From: Eubacterium sp. CAG:841
GTDB taxonomy: Bacteria > Bacillota > Clostridia > Oscillospirales > CAG-272
Direction of reading: 5' to 3'
Assembly: GCA_000437375.1 (NCBI GenBank)
Contig: FR898214.1
Location: 1-27,213, forward strand
Length of the DNA stretch: 27,213 nt
Shown: in pieces, positions 15,860-24,233 of the stretch
How the letters are laid out: each line of letters opens with the position of its first letter
How positions within the stretch are numbered: position 1 is the first letter of the stretch
Notes under the pieces: model-generated
What the model was told of the DNA's origin: nothing
The model's input: the letters and a program-made list of their open reading frames with translations, nothing else
Databases searched by the model: none
Made by a program: the position numbers and the translations under genes

Positions 15860-16510
15860 ATGCATAAGGATCACAGAAAGCACACAAAGGATCGTTTCCT
15901 TTCGGAAGGGCTTGACAGCTTCGAGCCGCACAACGTGCTTGAATTACTTCTTTTTTATTCAATACCGCAAAAGGACACAAACGAAACCGCGCATATGCTG
16001 ATAAACCGCTTCGGTTCGCTTTCCGCTGTGTTTGATGCACCGTATGACGACCTTCTCACCGTTCCCGGAATAAGCGAACATTCAGCGACGCTTATAAAGC
16101 TTATCCCCGCCATATCGCGCAGATATGCAATGGAGAAAAACTCAAAGGTGACAAAGCTTTCATCAATAGAAGACATCGGAAAGTATCTTGTGGCGCGCTA
16201 TCTCGGCGTAACAGAGGAAACCGTGCTTCTTCTGTTGCTCGATAACAAGTTCGGACTTATCGACTGCGTCAAAGTACACGAAGGCTCGGTAAACTCGTCC
16301 GCGATAACAATGCGCAAGCTGATAGAAACAGCACTTTTCAAGCGCGCATCAATGGTGGTGCTGGCGCACAACCACCCGTCGGGAGTGGCGCTCCCCTCCT
16401 CCGACGATCTTTTTACCACCCAGCAGGTAAAGCGCGCCTTTGATCTTGTTGAAATAGGTATGCTCGCACACATAATAGTGGCAGGCGACACATTTACGAA
16501 TATTCTGTAA
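15860..16510 (+). CDS. radC: RadC family JAMM-domain protein
   Basis: The 216 residues comprise an N-terminal helix-hairpin-helix-like region (about 15-90, with LLTVPGISEHSA) and a C-terminal JAB1/MPN metal-binding domain with the motif HNHPSG...PSSDD (H170, H172, D183). The family is usually labelled a DNA repair protein, but its biochemical role is unresolved and its link to recombination repair has been questioned. Here it leads uvrB (26 bases apart) on one transcript, so a role tied to excision repair is suggested by context. The start ATG 15860 has GAGGAGG 4-5 bases upstream. Length is typical. Confidence 0.93.
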   Translation: MHKDHRKHTKDRFLSEGLDSFEPHNVLELLLFYSIPQKDTNETAHMLINRFGSLSAVFDAPYDDLLTVPGISEHSATLIKLIPAISRRYAMEKNSKVTKLSSIEDIGKYLVARYLGVTEETVLLLLLDNKFGLIDCVKVHEGSVNSSAITMRKLIETALFKRASMVVLAHNHPSGVALPSSDDLFTTQQVKRAFDLVEIGMLAHIIVAGDTFTNIL

Positions 16511-16536
16511 GCTTTACCAAAAGGAAAGGAGCGGAG

Positions 16537-18504
16537 ATGGATAGATTCAGGCTTGTTTCGCCGTATAAGGCGACGGGCGATCAGCCCGAAGCGATAGACG
16601 CGCTTGTAAAAGGCATAATGCGCGGCGACAAGGAGCAGGCACTTGTTGGAGTTACGGGGTCGGGAAAGACCTTTACAATGGCTTCGATAATAGAAAAAGT
16701 AAACCGTCCGACGCTTGTTCTGGCGCACAATAAAACGCTTGCGGCTCAGCTCTGCTCGGAATTCCGCGAATTTTTTCCGGACAATGCCGTTTCGTATTTC
16801 GTTTCGTATTACGATTACTATCAGCCCGAAGCATATATTCCCGGAAAAGACCTGTATATAGAAAAGGATTCTCTTGTAAATGACGAGATCGACCGACTGC
16901 GTCACAGCGCGACGTCTTCTCTTTTTGAACGGCGCGACGTTATAATTGTTGCAAGCGTTTCTTGCATATATTCGCTCGGTGATCCTTCCGAGTACAAATC
17001 GCTTGTAGTGGCGGTGAGGGAGGGGATGGCTGTCTCGCGCGAGGAGCTTATGCGCCGTCTTATAACCATAAACTATACGCGAAATGATTTTTCACTTACG
17101 AGAGACAAATTCCGCGCGCGGGGTGATACGCTTGAAATAATGCCCGCGTCCGATACGACCGCTCTGCGGATAGAATTTTTCGGCGACGAAATAGACAGGA
17201 TAAGCGAAATAAACGTGCTGACGGGCGAGGTTCGCCGCCGACTTTCGTATGCGGCGATATATCCCGCCTCGCACTATGCGACCTCCGAAGCCAAGCGCGA
17301 CGCCGCACTTGACGAAATAAACCGCGAAATGCTCTGTCGCGTTGAAGAATTCAAAGCGGAGGGCAAATTCATCGAGGCTCAGCGTATAGAAGAACGTACA
17401 AAATACGACATGGAAATGATCCGCGAGATAGGCTTCTGCTCCGGTATTGAGAACTATTCGCGCGTGCTTTCCGGAAGACCGGAAGGCTCGGTTCCGTTCT
17501 GCCTTATAGATTATTTCCCACGCGACTTTCTTCTTCTTGTGGATGAATCGCACGTTACCCTTCCTCAGGTCAGAGCCATGAGCGGAGGCGACTTTTCGCG
17601 CAAGAAAAACCTTATAGACTACGGTTTCCGTCTGCCTTCGGCATATGATAACCGTCCGCTGACATTTTCCGAATTTGAGAAAAAATTAAATCAGGTGATA
17701 TACGTCAGCGCAACGCCCGGTCCTTACGAAAAAGAACACTGCACACAGCTTGTCGAGCAGATAATCCGCCCGACGGGACTGCTCGATCCGAAGATTGAAA
17801 TCCGTCCCGTAAAAGGACAGGTGGACGACCTTATGGGCGAGATAAAAAAACGCACCGAGAAGGGCGAAAGGGTGCTTGTCACAACGCTTACAAAGAAAAT
17901 GGCAGAAGATCTTTGCGAATATCTTGAAATGAACCTTATAAAGGTTCGGTACATTCATCATGAAGTCGAAACAATGGAACGTCAGGAGCTTCTGCGCGAT
18001 CTTCGTCTCGGCGTTTACGACGTGCTTGTCGGAATAAATCTTCTGCGCGAAGGACTTGACCTTCCGGAGGTTTCGCTCGTAGCCGTTCTCGATGCCGATA
18101 AAGAAGGTCTGCTCCGATCCGAGACGGCTCTTATTCAGACGATAGGCAGAGCGGCAAGAAACGAAAACGGCACTGTCATAATGTACGCCGACACCGTAAC
18201 CGCCTCCATGCAACGCGCCATAAGCGAAACGGAACGTCGCCGTTCTATCCAGCAGAAGTATAACGAAGAGCACGGAATCATTCCTCACACGATAAAAAAA
18301 GACGTCCGCGCGGTGATAGAAATAGCTTCAAGCAAGGAGATAAACGCCGCAAAGAGCAAAAAGAATATGAGCGCAAAGCAAAAGGAAGAGCTTGTGGCAC
18401 GTCTTACTACGGAAATGAAGAAAGCCGCATCGCAGCTTGACTTTGAGCGCGCCGCTTACCTGCGCGACAGTATTGCAAAGATAAAAAATACGGAGAATAA
18501 ATAA
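16537..18504 (+). CDS. uvrB: Excinuclease ABC subunit B
   Basis: The 655-residue damage-verification helicase of nucleotide excision repair shows Walker A GVTGSGKT (38-45), the DNA-inserting beta-hairpin region with SYYDYYQPEAYIP (about 89-101), the DESH Walker B, helicase motif VI in QTIGRAARN, and the C-terminal UVR motif (about 618-652, TEMKKAASQLDFERAAYLRD) that contacts UvrC. UvrA loads it at lesions, and UvrC then cuts. uvrC is not in this window. AAGGAAAGGAG lies just before the ATG. It ends 2 bases before uvrA, so the two are made together. Confidence 0.97.
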   Translation: MDRFRLVSPYKATGDQPEAIDALVKGIMRGDKEQALVGVTGSGKTFTMASIIEKVNRPTLVLAHNKTLAAQLCSEFREFFPDNAVSYFVSYYDYYQPEAYIPGKDLYIEKDSLVNDEIDRLRHSATSSLFERRDVIIVASVSCIYSLGDPSEYKSLVVAVREGMAVSREELMRRLITINYTRNDFSLTRDKFRARGDTLEIMPASDTTALRIEFFGDEIDRISEINVLTGEVRRRLSYAAIYPASHYATSEAKRDAALDEINREMLCRVEEFKAEGKFIEAQRIEERTKYDMEMIREIGFCSGIENYSRVLSGRPEGSVPFCLIDYFPRDFLLLVDESHVTLPQVRAMSGGDFSRKKNLIDYGFRLPSAYDNRPLTFSEFEKKLNQVIYVSATPGPYEKEHCTQLVEQIIRPTGLLDPKIEIRPVKGQVDDLMGEIKKRTEKGERVLVTTLTKKMAEDLCEYLEMNLIKVRYIHHEVETMERQELLRDLRLGVYDVLVGINLLREGLDLPEVSLVAVLDADKEGLLRSETALIQTIGRAARNENGTVIMYADTVTASMQRAISETERRRSIQQKYNEEHGIIPHTIKKDVRAVIEIASSKEINAAKSKKNMSAKQKEELVARLTTEMKKAASQLDFERAAYLRDSIAKIKNTENK

Positions 18505-18506
18505 AA

Positions 18507-21323
18507 ATGCCTGCACAATATATCCATGTAAAGGGCGTGCGCGTCCACAATCTGAAAAACATAGAGCTTACCATCCCGCGCGACAAGCTCGTTGTCTTTA
18601 CGGGACTTTCCGGCTCGGGAAAATCTTCGCTTGCGTTTGACACCATATATGCCGAAGGTCACAGACGTTTTGTGGAATCGCTCTCGTCCTATGCCCGTCA
18701 GTTTCTCGGACAGCTTGACAAGCCCGATATAGACTTTATTGAAGGACTTTCGCCAGCAATTTCGATAGATCAGAAAACGACCTCAAAAAATCCTCGTTCG
18801 ACCGTCGGAACGGTCACAGAGATTTATGACTATCTGCGTCTGCTCTACGCCCGCATAGGCGTTCCTCACTGCCCTGTATGCGGCAAAGAGATTCGCCGTA
18901 TGCCGACAGACGTTATGATAGATAAAATTATGGCTTTCCCCGACGGGACAAAATTCATGGTCTCCGCACCTGTGGCAAAGGGTAAAAAGGGACAGTTTGA
19001 AAAAGTATTCGACGACGCCCGCAAAAACGGTTTTTCAAGATCCCGCGTTGACGGCGTTGTTTATCCGATAGACGAAATTCCGAAGCTTGACAAAAACAAA
19101 AAACACGATATTGAAATACTTGTGGACAGGCTTGTGCGGAAGGACGGCATAGAACAGCGCCTTTCGGACTCGCTTGAAACAGCGCTCTCTATGGGTGGCG
19201 GCACGGTTTCGATAATAAATGCCGAAACCGAAGAAGAACAGACATTCTCTCAGAACTATGCCTGCCCCGAACACGGTTTTTCCGTTCCTGAGCTTGAACC
19301 GAGAATGTTTTCGTTCAACAATCCCATAGGCGCGTGCGAACGTTGCGGAGGTCTCGGCGAGCTTCAGACGATATCGGCGGAAAAAATGATTCCCGATAAA
19401 ACGCTTTCTCTTCGCGACGGCGCCATCGCCGTAAACGGCTTCAAAAGTCTTGATGGAGAATCGTGGTCGGGCCCGCTTGTCGAAGAAGTCGGAAAAGCTC
19501 ACGGCTTTACGCTCGATACAAAGATATGCGATTTTTCCGATGAAGCGCTCGACGCACTGCTTTACGGCACGGGAGACGAAAAATATCACGTTATACGCAG
19601 TTTTTCGGGCATAGTTCACGATCAGATAGTGAAATGGGCAGGGCTTATAAACATAGTTCAGACCCGTTTTTCGCAAATGCAAAATGAATATTACGAAGAT
19701 TTTCTCGAATTCATTCCATGCCCCGCCTGTCACGGAAAAAGATTAAAAAAAGAAGTGCTTTCCGTCACAGTCGGAGGTCTTAATATTGACGAGGTCTGTT
19801 CGCTTGACGTCGCTTCCGCTCTGGATTTCTTTGAAAAACTGAACCTTACGGGTGCAGACGAGCAGATAGCGCGTGAAATTCTTAAAGAAATCAGATCCCG
19901 TCTCGGATTTCTGAAAAGCGTAGGACTTGAATATCTTACTCTCGGCAGAAAGGCGGGAACGCTTTCGGGCGGCGAGGCACAGAGAATACGTCTTGCGACG
20001 CAGATAGGCTCGTCGCTTGTCGGCGTGCTTTATATTCTCGACGAGCCGAGCATAGGACTTCACCAGCGCGACAATCACAAGCTTATCGAAACGCTATGCC
20101 GCCTGCGCGACACGGGAAATTCGGTAATCGTGGTTGAGCACGACGAAGAGACGATGCTCGCTTCCGACTATATAGTGGACATCGGTCCGGGTGCGGGAGT
20201 TCACGGCGGAGAAGTTGTCGCGGCGGGAACGCCGGAAGAAGTTATGGCTTGTGAAAAATCGATAACCGGACAATATCTTTCACACAAAAAGGTCATTCCC
20301 GTTCCCGAAAAACGCAGAAAGGGCAACGGAAAATTCCTTACAGTGCGCGGCGCGAGAGAAAACAATCTGAAAAATATAACGGTTCGTTTTCCTTTGGGAA
20401 AATTCGTCTGTGTGACAGGCGTCTCCGGATCGGGAAAATCATCTCTTGTAAACGCGGTATTGCTGAAAACGCTTCAGAAAAAGCTCAACCGGGCGATAAC
20501 TTATCCCGGAAAGTGCGACGGCGTTGACGGCATTGAAGAGCTTGATAAAGTAATAGCTATCGACCAAAGCCCGATAGGCAGGACTCCGCGCTCGAACCCC
20601 GCGACATACACCGGACTTTTTACGGATATACGCGAGCTTTTTGCAAGCACTCCTGACGCAAAGGTGCGCGGATACGGCTCGGGACGTTTTTCTTTCAACG
20701 TGAAAGGCGGACGGTGCGAAGCTTGTCAGGGCGACGGCGTAAAATGCATCGAAATGCACTTTCTTCCCGACGTTTACGTTACCTGCGACGTTTGTCACGG
20801 CAAGAGATACAACCGCGAAACGCTTGAAGTAAAATACAAAGGAAAAAGCATTTTCGACGTGCTTGATATGACCGTTGAAGAAGGCTTGAAATTCTTTGAA
20901 AATCTGCCCAAGCTGAAAAGAAAATTGCAGACGCTTTTTGACGTCGGACTCGGATATATCAAGATAGGACAGTCATCCACAACGCTTTCGGGCGGCGAAG
21001 CCCAAAGAGTAAAACTCGCGACCGAGCTTGCGCGCAGAGGCACGGGAAAAACCGTGTATATCCTTGACGAACCCACAACCGGACTTCATTCCGAAGATGT
21101 GAGAAAACTTCTTGAAATGCTTTCCCGACTGTGTGAAAACGGCAACACCGTTATTGTTATAGAACACAATCTTGACGTGATAAAAACTGCTGATCACATA
21201 ATAGATCTCGGGCCTGAAGGCGGCGCAGGAGGCGGTACGATAGTTGCCGAAGGTACGCCCGAACAGGTGGCGGATTGCCCCTCGTCATACACGGGACAGT
21301 TTTTGAAAAAAATGCTTTTATAA
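18507..21323 (+). CDS. uvrA: Excinuclease ABC subunit A
   Basis: The 938-residue lesion-scanning ATPase has two ABC modules. Module one has Walker A GLSGSGKSS (33-41) and module two has GVSGSGKSS (near 640); each has an LSGGEAQR signature. Zinc-binding cysteines are present, including CPVC near 125, CPAC near 405, and the CEAC...CDVC finger with a KRY tail (about 738-770). The length is standard. UvrA2 binds distorted DNA and hands it to UvrB. It starts 2 bases after uvrB with a modest GGAG 11 bases upstream, and a strong terminator follows 80 bases downstream, so it ends the radC-uvrBA transcript. Confidence 0.97.
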   Translation: MPAQYIHVKGVRVHNLKNIELTIPRDKLVVFTGLSGSGKSSLAFDTIYAEGHRRFVESLSSYARQFLGQLDKPDIDFIEGLSPAISIDQKTTSKNPRSTVGTVTEIYDYLRLLYARIGVPHCPVCGKEIRRMPTDVMIDKIMAFPDGTKFMVSAPVAKGKKGQFEKVFDDARKNGFSRSRVDGVVYPIDEIPKLDKNKKHDIEILVDRLVRKDGIEQRLSDSLETALSMGGGTVSIINAETEEEQTFSQNYACPEHGFSVPELEPRMFSFNNPIGACERCGGLGELQTISAEKMIPDKTLSLRDGAIAVNGFKSLDGESWSGPLVEEVGKAHGFTLDTKICDFSDEALDALLYGTGDEKYHVIRSFSGIVHDQIVKWAGLINIVQTRFSQMQNEYYEDFLEFIPCPACHGKRLKKEVLSVTVGGLNIDEVCSLDVASALDFFEKLNLTGADEQIAREILKEIRSRLGFLKSVGLEYLTLGRKAGTLSGGEAQRIRLATQIGSSLVGVLYILDEPSIGLHQRDNHKLIETLCRLRDTGNSVIVVEHDEETMLASDYIVDIGPGAGVHGGEVVAAGTPEEVMACEKSITGQYLSHKKVIPVPEKRRKGNGKFLTVRGARENNLKNITVRFPLGKFVCVTGVSGSGKSSLVNAVLLKTLQKKLNRAITYPGKCDGVDGIEELDKVIAIDQSPIGRTPRSNPATYTGLFTDIRELFASTPDAKVRGYGSGRFSFNVKGGRCEACQGDGVKCIEMHFLPDVYVTCDVCHGKRYNRETLEVKYKGKSIFDVLDMTVEEGLKFFENLPKLKRKLQTLFDVGLGYIKIGQSSTTLSGGEAQRVKLATELARRGTGKTVYILDEPTTGLHSEDVRKLLEMLSRLCENGNTVIVIEHNLDVIKTADHIIDLGPEGGAGGGTIVAEGTPEQVADCPSSYTGQFLKKMLL

Positions 21324-21342
21324 AACAAAAAACGCGCCCCCA

Positions 21343-21389
21343 AGGCAAATTCTCATAAGGATGTTTTCAAGAATCCATCCAAATTTGCC
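21343..21389. repeat. Nested inverted repeats after uvrA
   Basis: GGCAAATT (21343-21350) pairs with AATTTGCC (21382-21389), and inside it GGATG (21359-21363) pairs with CATCC (21376-21380). This forms a branched or bulged hairpin between the uvrA stop and its terminator. It lacks its own T-run. Function unknown. Confidence 0.4.
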
Positions 21390-21405
21390 GATTGAGAGTG
21401 CAAAC

Positions 21406-21445
21406 AAAAACACGCAGAATTCAGAAATGAACTCTGCGTGTTTTT
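21406..21445 (+). terminator. Strong intrinsic terminator of the radC-uvrBA operon
   Basis: A 13-bp perfect stem, AAAAACACGCAGA (21406-21418) with TCTGCGTGTTTTT (21433-21445), extends after one A-C mismatch through TTCA/TGAA to a GAAA tetraloop. The stem's own T-run provides release. Both sides are T/A-rich, so it may act in both directions. Confidence 0.9.
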
Positions 21446-21462
21446 GTCTACGCTTTTTGTCA

Positions 21463-21491
21463 TTGAAAAACAGCCGAAAAAATGGTATAAT
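21463..21491 (+). promoter_or_regulatory. Promoter of the 97-residue ORF
   Basis: TTGAAA (21463-21468), a 17-base spacer and a perfect TATAAT (21486-21491) lie 37 bases before the ATG at 21529. The structure is the same as the radC promoter. It may also drive the potassium genes, since no terminator intervenes. Confidence 0.78.
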
Positions 21492-21528
21492 CAATTTCAG
21501 AAAGAATAATCTCCACGGAGGACTTGCC

Positions 21529-21822
21529 ATGCCATACGACAAAGAAACGCGGGATGCGCTTCAGGTGTACTATGAAACGCATGATTTTACCGGAAACATC
21601 CCTGTCTTTGATGACAAAAAATATACGCCCGCACAACTAAGGAAATTGCAGAGACGTTTATACAGCCTCGAGACTTTTTACAGTCTGGGGCTGCTTTCTG
21701 TTTGCAGTCTATCAGAAGCGTTACCGCGCATAAAAACGGGGGAATCGATATTAAGGTTCGTTCTTTATAAAATCTTAACACTATTCGTAAAAAATCTAAT
21801 GCCATCTTTACAGAAAATGTGA
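21529..21822 (+). CDS. Unrecognised 97-residue protein, possibly a truncated gene with a foreign tail
   Basis: The start ATG 21529 has GGAGG 7 bases upstream and a strong promoter. The frame is open further upstream to 21361 but that part crosses the terminator. The first 60-65 residues are hydrophilic (MPYDKETRDALQVYYETHDF, then TPAQLRKLQRRLYSLETFY) and use host-like codons. The last 25 or so (ILRFVLYKILTLFVKNL) are hydrophobic, basic and written with TTA, CTA and ATT-type codons. The change occurs around 21715-21745. I do not recognise either half. One reading is that the 3' end of a host gene was replaced when the potassium island arrived; the other is a small natural membrane-associated protein. 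Confidence 0.5.
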   Translation: MPYDKETRDALQVYYETHDFTGNIPVFDDKKYTPAQLRKLQRRLYSLETFYSLGLLSVCSLSEALPRIKTGESILRFVLYKILTLFVKNLMPSLQKM

Positions 21823-21859
21823 TAATATAATACCGATAAATGAAATCGAGGTATTTTGA

Positions 21860-23188
21860 ATGGAAATACTGAAAAGAAAACTATCTTCGTTTCAAATAAT
21901 ACTGCTGGGATTCGCAGGGGTCATATTACTCGGCGCATTGATATTAACTCTGCCGATTTCTTCAAAATCGCATGAATGGACTTCTTTTATAGATGCGCTT
22001 TTCACTTCGACGTCTGCCGTATGCGTAACGGGACTTATTGTGTTCGATACAGCAACGCACTGGACGATATTCGGGCAAATCATTATATTGTTGTTAATTC
22101 AAATCGGCGGTATGGGCGTTGTAACAATTGCAGTTTCACTTGCTGTTGCCTCCGGTAAAAAAATCGGGCTGTTCAGCCGCGAAACAATGAAAAACGCAAT
22201 TTCCGCGCCGAACGTGAGCGGAATCGTTCGATTGACCGGATTTATAATCAAGGGGATCTTTTTGATTGAAATAATCGGGGCACTGATTATGCTCCCTGTG
22301 TTTTGCAAGGATTACGGCGCGGAAGGTATATGGATGGCTGTTTTTCACTCCGTGTCTGCATTTTGCAATGCCGGATTCGATATTATGGGAACCAAAAGCG
22401 GCGAATTTACTTCTCTGACTCACTACTCCGCACAACCGGTTATCAATATTACGATTATGCTGTTAATTATTGTCGGCGGTATCGGTTTCCTTGTATGGGA
22501 AGACATTTGCAAACACAAGTGGCGAATAAGAGAATATCGCACGCAGAGCAAACTTGTTTTGATTGTTACGGCTGTGCTGATTGTTTTATCCGCTGTTTAT
22601 TTCTTCTTTTTTGAATGTGGCGATTTACCTGTCACAGAGCGCATACTTGCGTCTTTATTTCAATCCGTAACGCCGAGAACGGCAGGCTTTAACACGATAG
22701 ATCTTACCGCAATCAGTGATACGGGATTATACCTGATGATTATTCTTATGTTGATAGGCGGTTCACCGGGGTCAACCGCAGGCGGTATGAAAACGACAAC
22801 GATAGCGGTTCTGTTTTCTTCTGCTTTTTCCGTTTTCCGAAAAAAAGATAACGCCGAAGTTATGAAACGTCGGATTGATGATGAAACCGTAAAAACAGCT
22901 TCGGCAGTATTTTTGATGTACATAACTCTGTTTTTGGTTGGCGGAATGGCTATCAGTACGATTGAAAATTTGCCTATCACATCATGTCTTTACGAAACAG
23001 CCTCCGCCGTAGGTACGGTAGGACTGACACTCGGCATTACTCCGACACTCGGAAGTGCTTCTAAAATGATTCTGATTATGTCCATGTTCTTCGGTCGGGT
23101 GGGCGGATTAACGCTGATCTATGCCGCTTTCGGAGCAAATAAAAAGCAAGTAGCAAAACTTCCGGCGGATACAATTGCCGTCGGCTAA
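21860..23188 (+). CDS. TrkH/KtrB family potassium channel subunit
   Basis: This 442-residue integral membrane protein has the four-fold M1-P-M2 plan of Trk/Ktr channels. The four selectivity-filter loops are visible: TSAVCVTGL, SAFCNAGFD, TPRTAGFNT and SAVGTVGLT. The length fits KtrB-type proteins. It would take up K+ (Ktr types are often Na+-dependent) under control of the cytoplasmic RCK subunit encoded next, 18 bases downstream. GAGGT lies 7 bases before the ATG. An AT-rich -10-like TATAAT at 21826-21831 has no convincing -35. Codons are less ATA/CTT-biased than in the genes to its left, supporting acquisition. No ydaO-type c-di-AMP riboswitch is visible upstream. Confidence 0.93.
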   Translation: MEILKRKLSSFQIILLGFAGVILLGALILTLPISSKSHEWTSFIDALFTSTSAVCVTGLIVFDTATHWTIFGQIIILLLIQIGGMGVVTIAVSLAVASGKKIGLFSRETMKNAISAPNVSGIVRLTGFIIKGIFLIEIIGALIMLPVFCKDYGAEGIWMAVFHSVSAFCNAGFDIMGTKSGEFTSLTHYSAQPVINITIMLLIIVGGIGFLVWEDICKHKWRIREYRTQSKLVLIVTAVLIVLSAVYFFFFECGDLPVTERILASLFQSVTPRTAGFNTIDLTAISDTGLYLMIILMLIGGSPGSTAGGMKTTTIAVLFSSAFSVFRKKDNAEVMKRRIDDETVKTASAVFLMYITLFLVGGMAISTIENLPITSCLYETASAVGTVGLTLGITPTLGSASKMILIMSMFFGRVGGLTLIYAAFGANKKQVAKLPADTIAVG

Positions 23189-23206
23189 GCTGAGGAGGAT
23201 ATTTAT

Positions 23207-23860
23207 ATGAAAACAAAATCTGTTTTATTGATAGGTCTCGGACGTTTCGGGAAATACATAGCAATGAAATTGCACGAATTGGGACATGAGATCATGGCAG
23301 TAGACGAAAATGAGGAAAGAATTAACGATGCTATGCCATATGTGACTAACGGACAAATCGGCGACAGCACAAACGAAGCGTTGCTGAAATCTCTCGGTAT
23401 AAAAAATTACGATGTTTGTATCGTAACAATCAGTGGGGATTTTCAGAGTTCGCTTGAAACGACCTGCTTATTAAAGGAATTGGGAGCGCAAAAGGTTGTG
23501 TCTCGTGCCGAACAGGATGTACAGGCGAAATTTCTTCTGCGTAACGGCGCGGACGAAATTATCTACCCTGAAAAGCAACTTGCCACATGGGCTGCAATCC
23601 GATATACATCCGACCATATTCTCGATTATATAGAACTCGGTGATTCCTGTTCAATTTTTGAAGTGTCCGTTCCGCAGGCATGGGTGGGAAAATCAATTGC
23701 AGAGATAGATATTCGCAGAAAATACAATGTAAACATCATCGCCACAAAGAAAAACGGAAAAATCAATGCGGTTGTTACCGCCGACACAGTCCTTTCCGGA
23801 GAGGAAACGCTTTTGGTGCTCGGACAATACAAAGCACTGCGAAAGTGTTTTGATATTTAA
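23207..23860 (+). CDS. TrkA/KtrA family RCK gating subunit
   Basis: The 217 residues contain an RCK_N domain with the Rossmann nucleotide motif GLGRFG (10-15) and acidic D33 at the end of strand 2, followed by an RCK_C domain (about 135-215). Single-RCK proteins of this size are KtrA-like, forming an octameric ring under the channel. They open it in response to ATP/ADP or NAD(H); RCK_C domains of some Firmicutes also bind c-di-AMP. GAGGAGG is 7 bases before the ATG. It is directly coupled in position to the channel gene and followed by a small membrane-protein gene 23 bases later. Confidence 0.93.
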   Translation: MKTKSVLLIGLGRFGKYIAMKLHELGHEIMAVDENEERINDAMPYVTNGQIGDSTNEALLKSLGIKNYDVCIVTISGDFQSSLETTCLLKELGAQKVVSRAEQDVQAKFLLRNGADEIIYPEKQLATWAAIRYTSDHILDYIELGDSCSIFEVSVPQAWVGKSIAEIDIRRKYNVNIIATKKNGKINAVVTADTVLSGEETLLVLGQYKALRKCFDI

Positions 23861-23883
23861 CCACTTCAAAAGAAGGCGACCTT

Positions 23884-24171
23884 ATGAAAGATGTGATTGT
23901 TATTATCGCAGTAACAGCAGTTATAGTTTTCGGCTTTTTCATTATGAAAAGGCTCGATGCTTTCTTGGAGGAAAACAGGAAAGCAATTGAAAAAGAACAA
24001 GAAGAACAATTCAGTCCGCTTGAATTTCTTGATACGGAAAACTACGAAAGTATGATTTCCGAGATTGAAATTTTCAAAGAAAAACATAAAAAAATCGCAG
24101 TTGTTATATTGAATGAAGAAGATAGGGAGTTGACTGAGACATTAAATAATTATAAAAGCTGTTTTAAGTAG
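23884..24171 (+). CDS. Small one-pass membrane protein of the potassium module
   Basis: This 95-residue protein is not recognised. It begins with one membrane helix (about 4-21, VIVIIAVTAVIVFGFFIM), then a charged, probably coiled-coil linker (EENRKAIEKEQEEQ) and a soluble C-terminal half with a small alternating beta/alpha-like pattern (KIAVVILNEEDRELTETL). AAGGCGACC lies before the ATG. It sits between the trkA-like and kdpD-like genes in the same direction, so a role in regulating the channel or the kinase is a reasonable guess. The kdpD promoter overlaps its end. Confidence 0.7.
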   Translation: MKDVIVIIAVTAVIVFGFFIMKRLDAFLEENRKAIEKEQEEQFSPLEFLDTENYESMISEIEIFKEKHKKIAVVILNEEDRELTETLNNYKSCFK

Positions 24172-24188
24172 ATTTTATTTAAAAAATA

Positions 24189-24197
24189 TGATATAAT
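24189..24197 (+). promoter_or_regulatory. Extended -10 promoter of the kdpDE-like genes
   Basis: TGATATAAT gives a TG at the extended -10 position and a perfect TATAAT (24192-24197). The -35 position (TAGATT, 17 bases upstream) is poor, which is usual for extended -10 promoters. The start would be near 24204, about 30 bases before the ATG at 24234. Confidence 0.6.
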
Positions 24198-24233
24198 AAA
24201 AAATAAAAACCGAAGGAGACACGGATTAGTCAA

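Noticed and set aside
16198..16905. 235-codon open frame on the minus strand across the radC-uvrB junction
   Set aside because: Both overlapping genes are certain; the product is unlike any family and has no start signal.
17686..18288. 200-codon open frame on the minus strand
   Set aside because: It is antisense to conserved uvrB helicase motifs.
19035..19733. 232-codon open frame on the minus strand
   Set aside because: It is antisense to uvrA zinc-finger and insertion-domain coding sequence.
21361..21528. N-terminal extension of the 97-residue ORF to 21361
   Set aside because: The extension crosses the uvrA terminator and the promoter 21463-21491; ATG 21529 has a clear GGAGG.
21823..21859. 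c-di-AMP (ydaO) or other riboswitch before the TrkH-like gene
   Set aside because: The space is only 37 bases, and the preceding 100 bases show none of the conserved ydaO helices.
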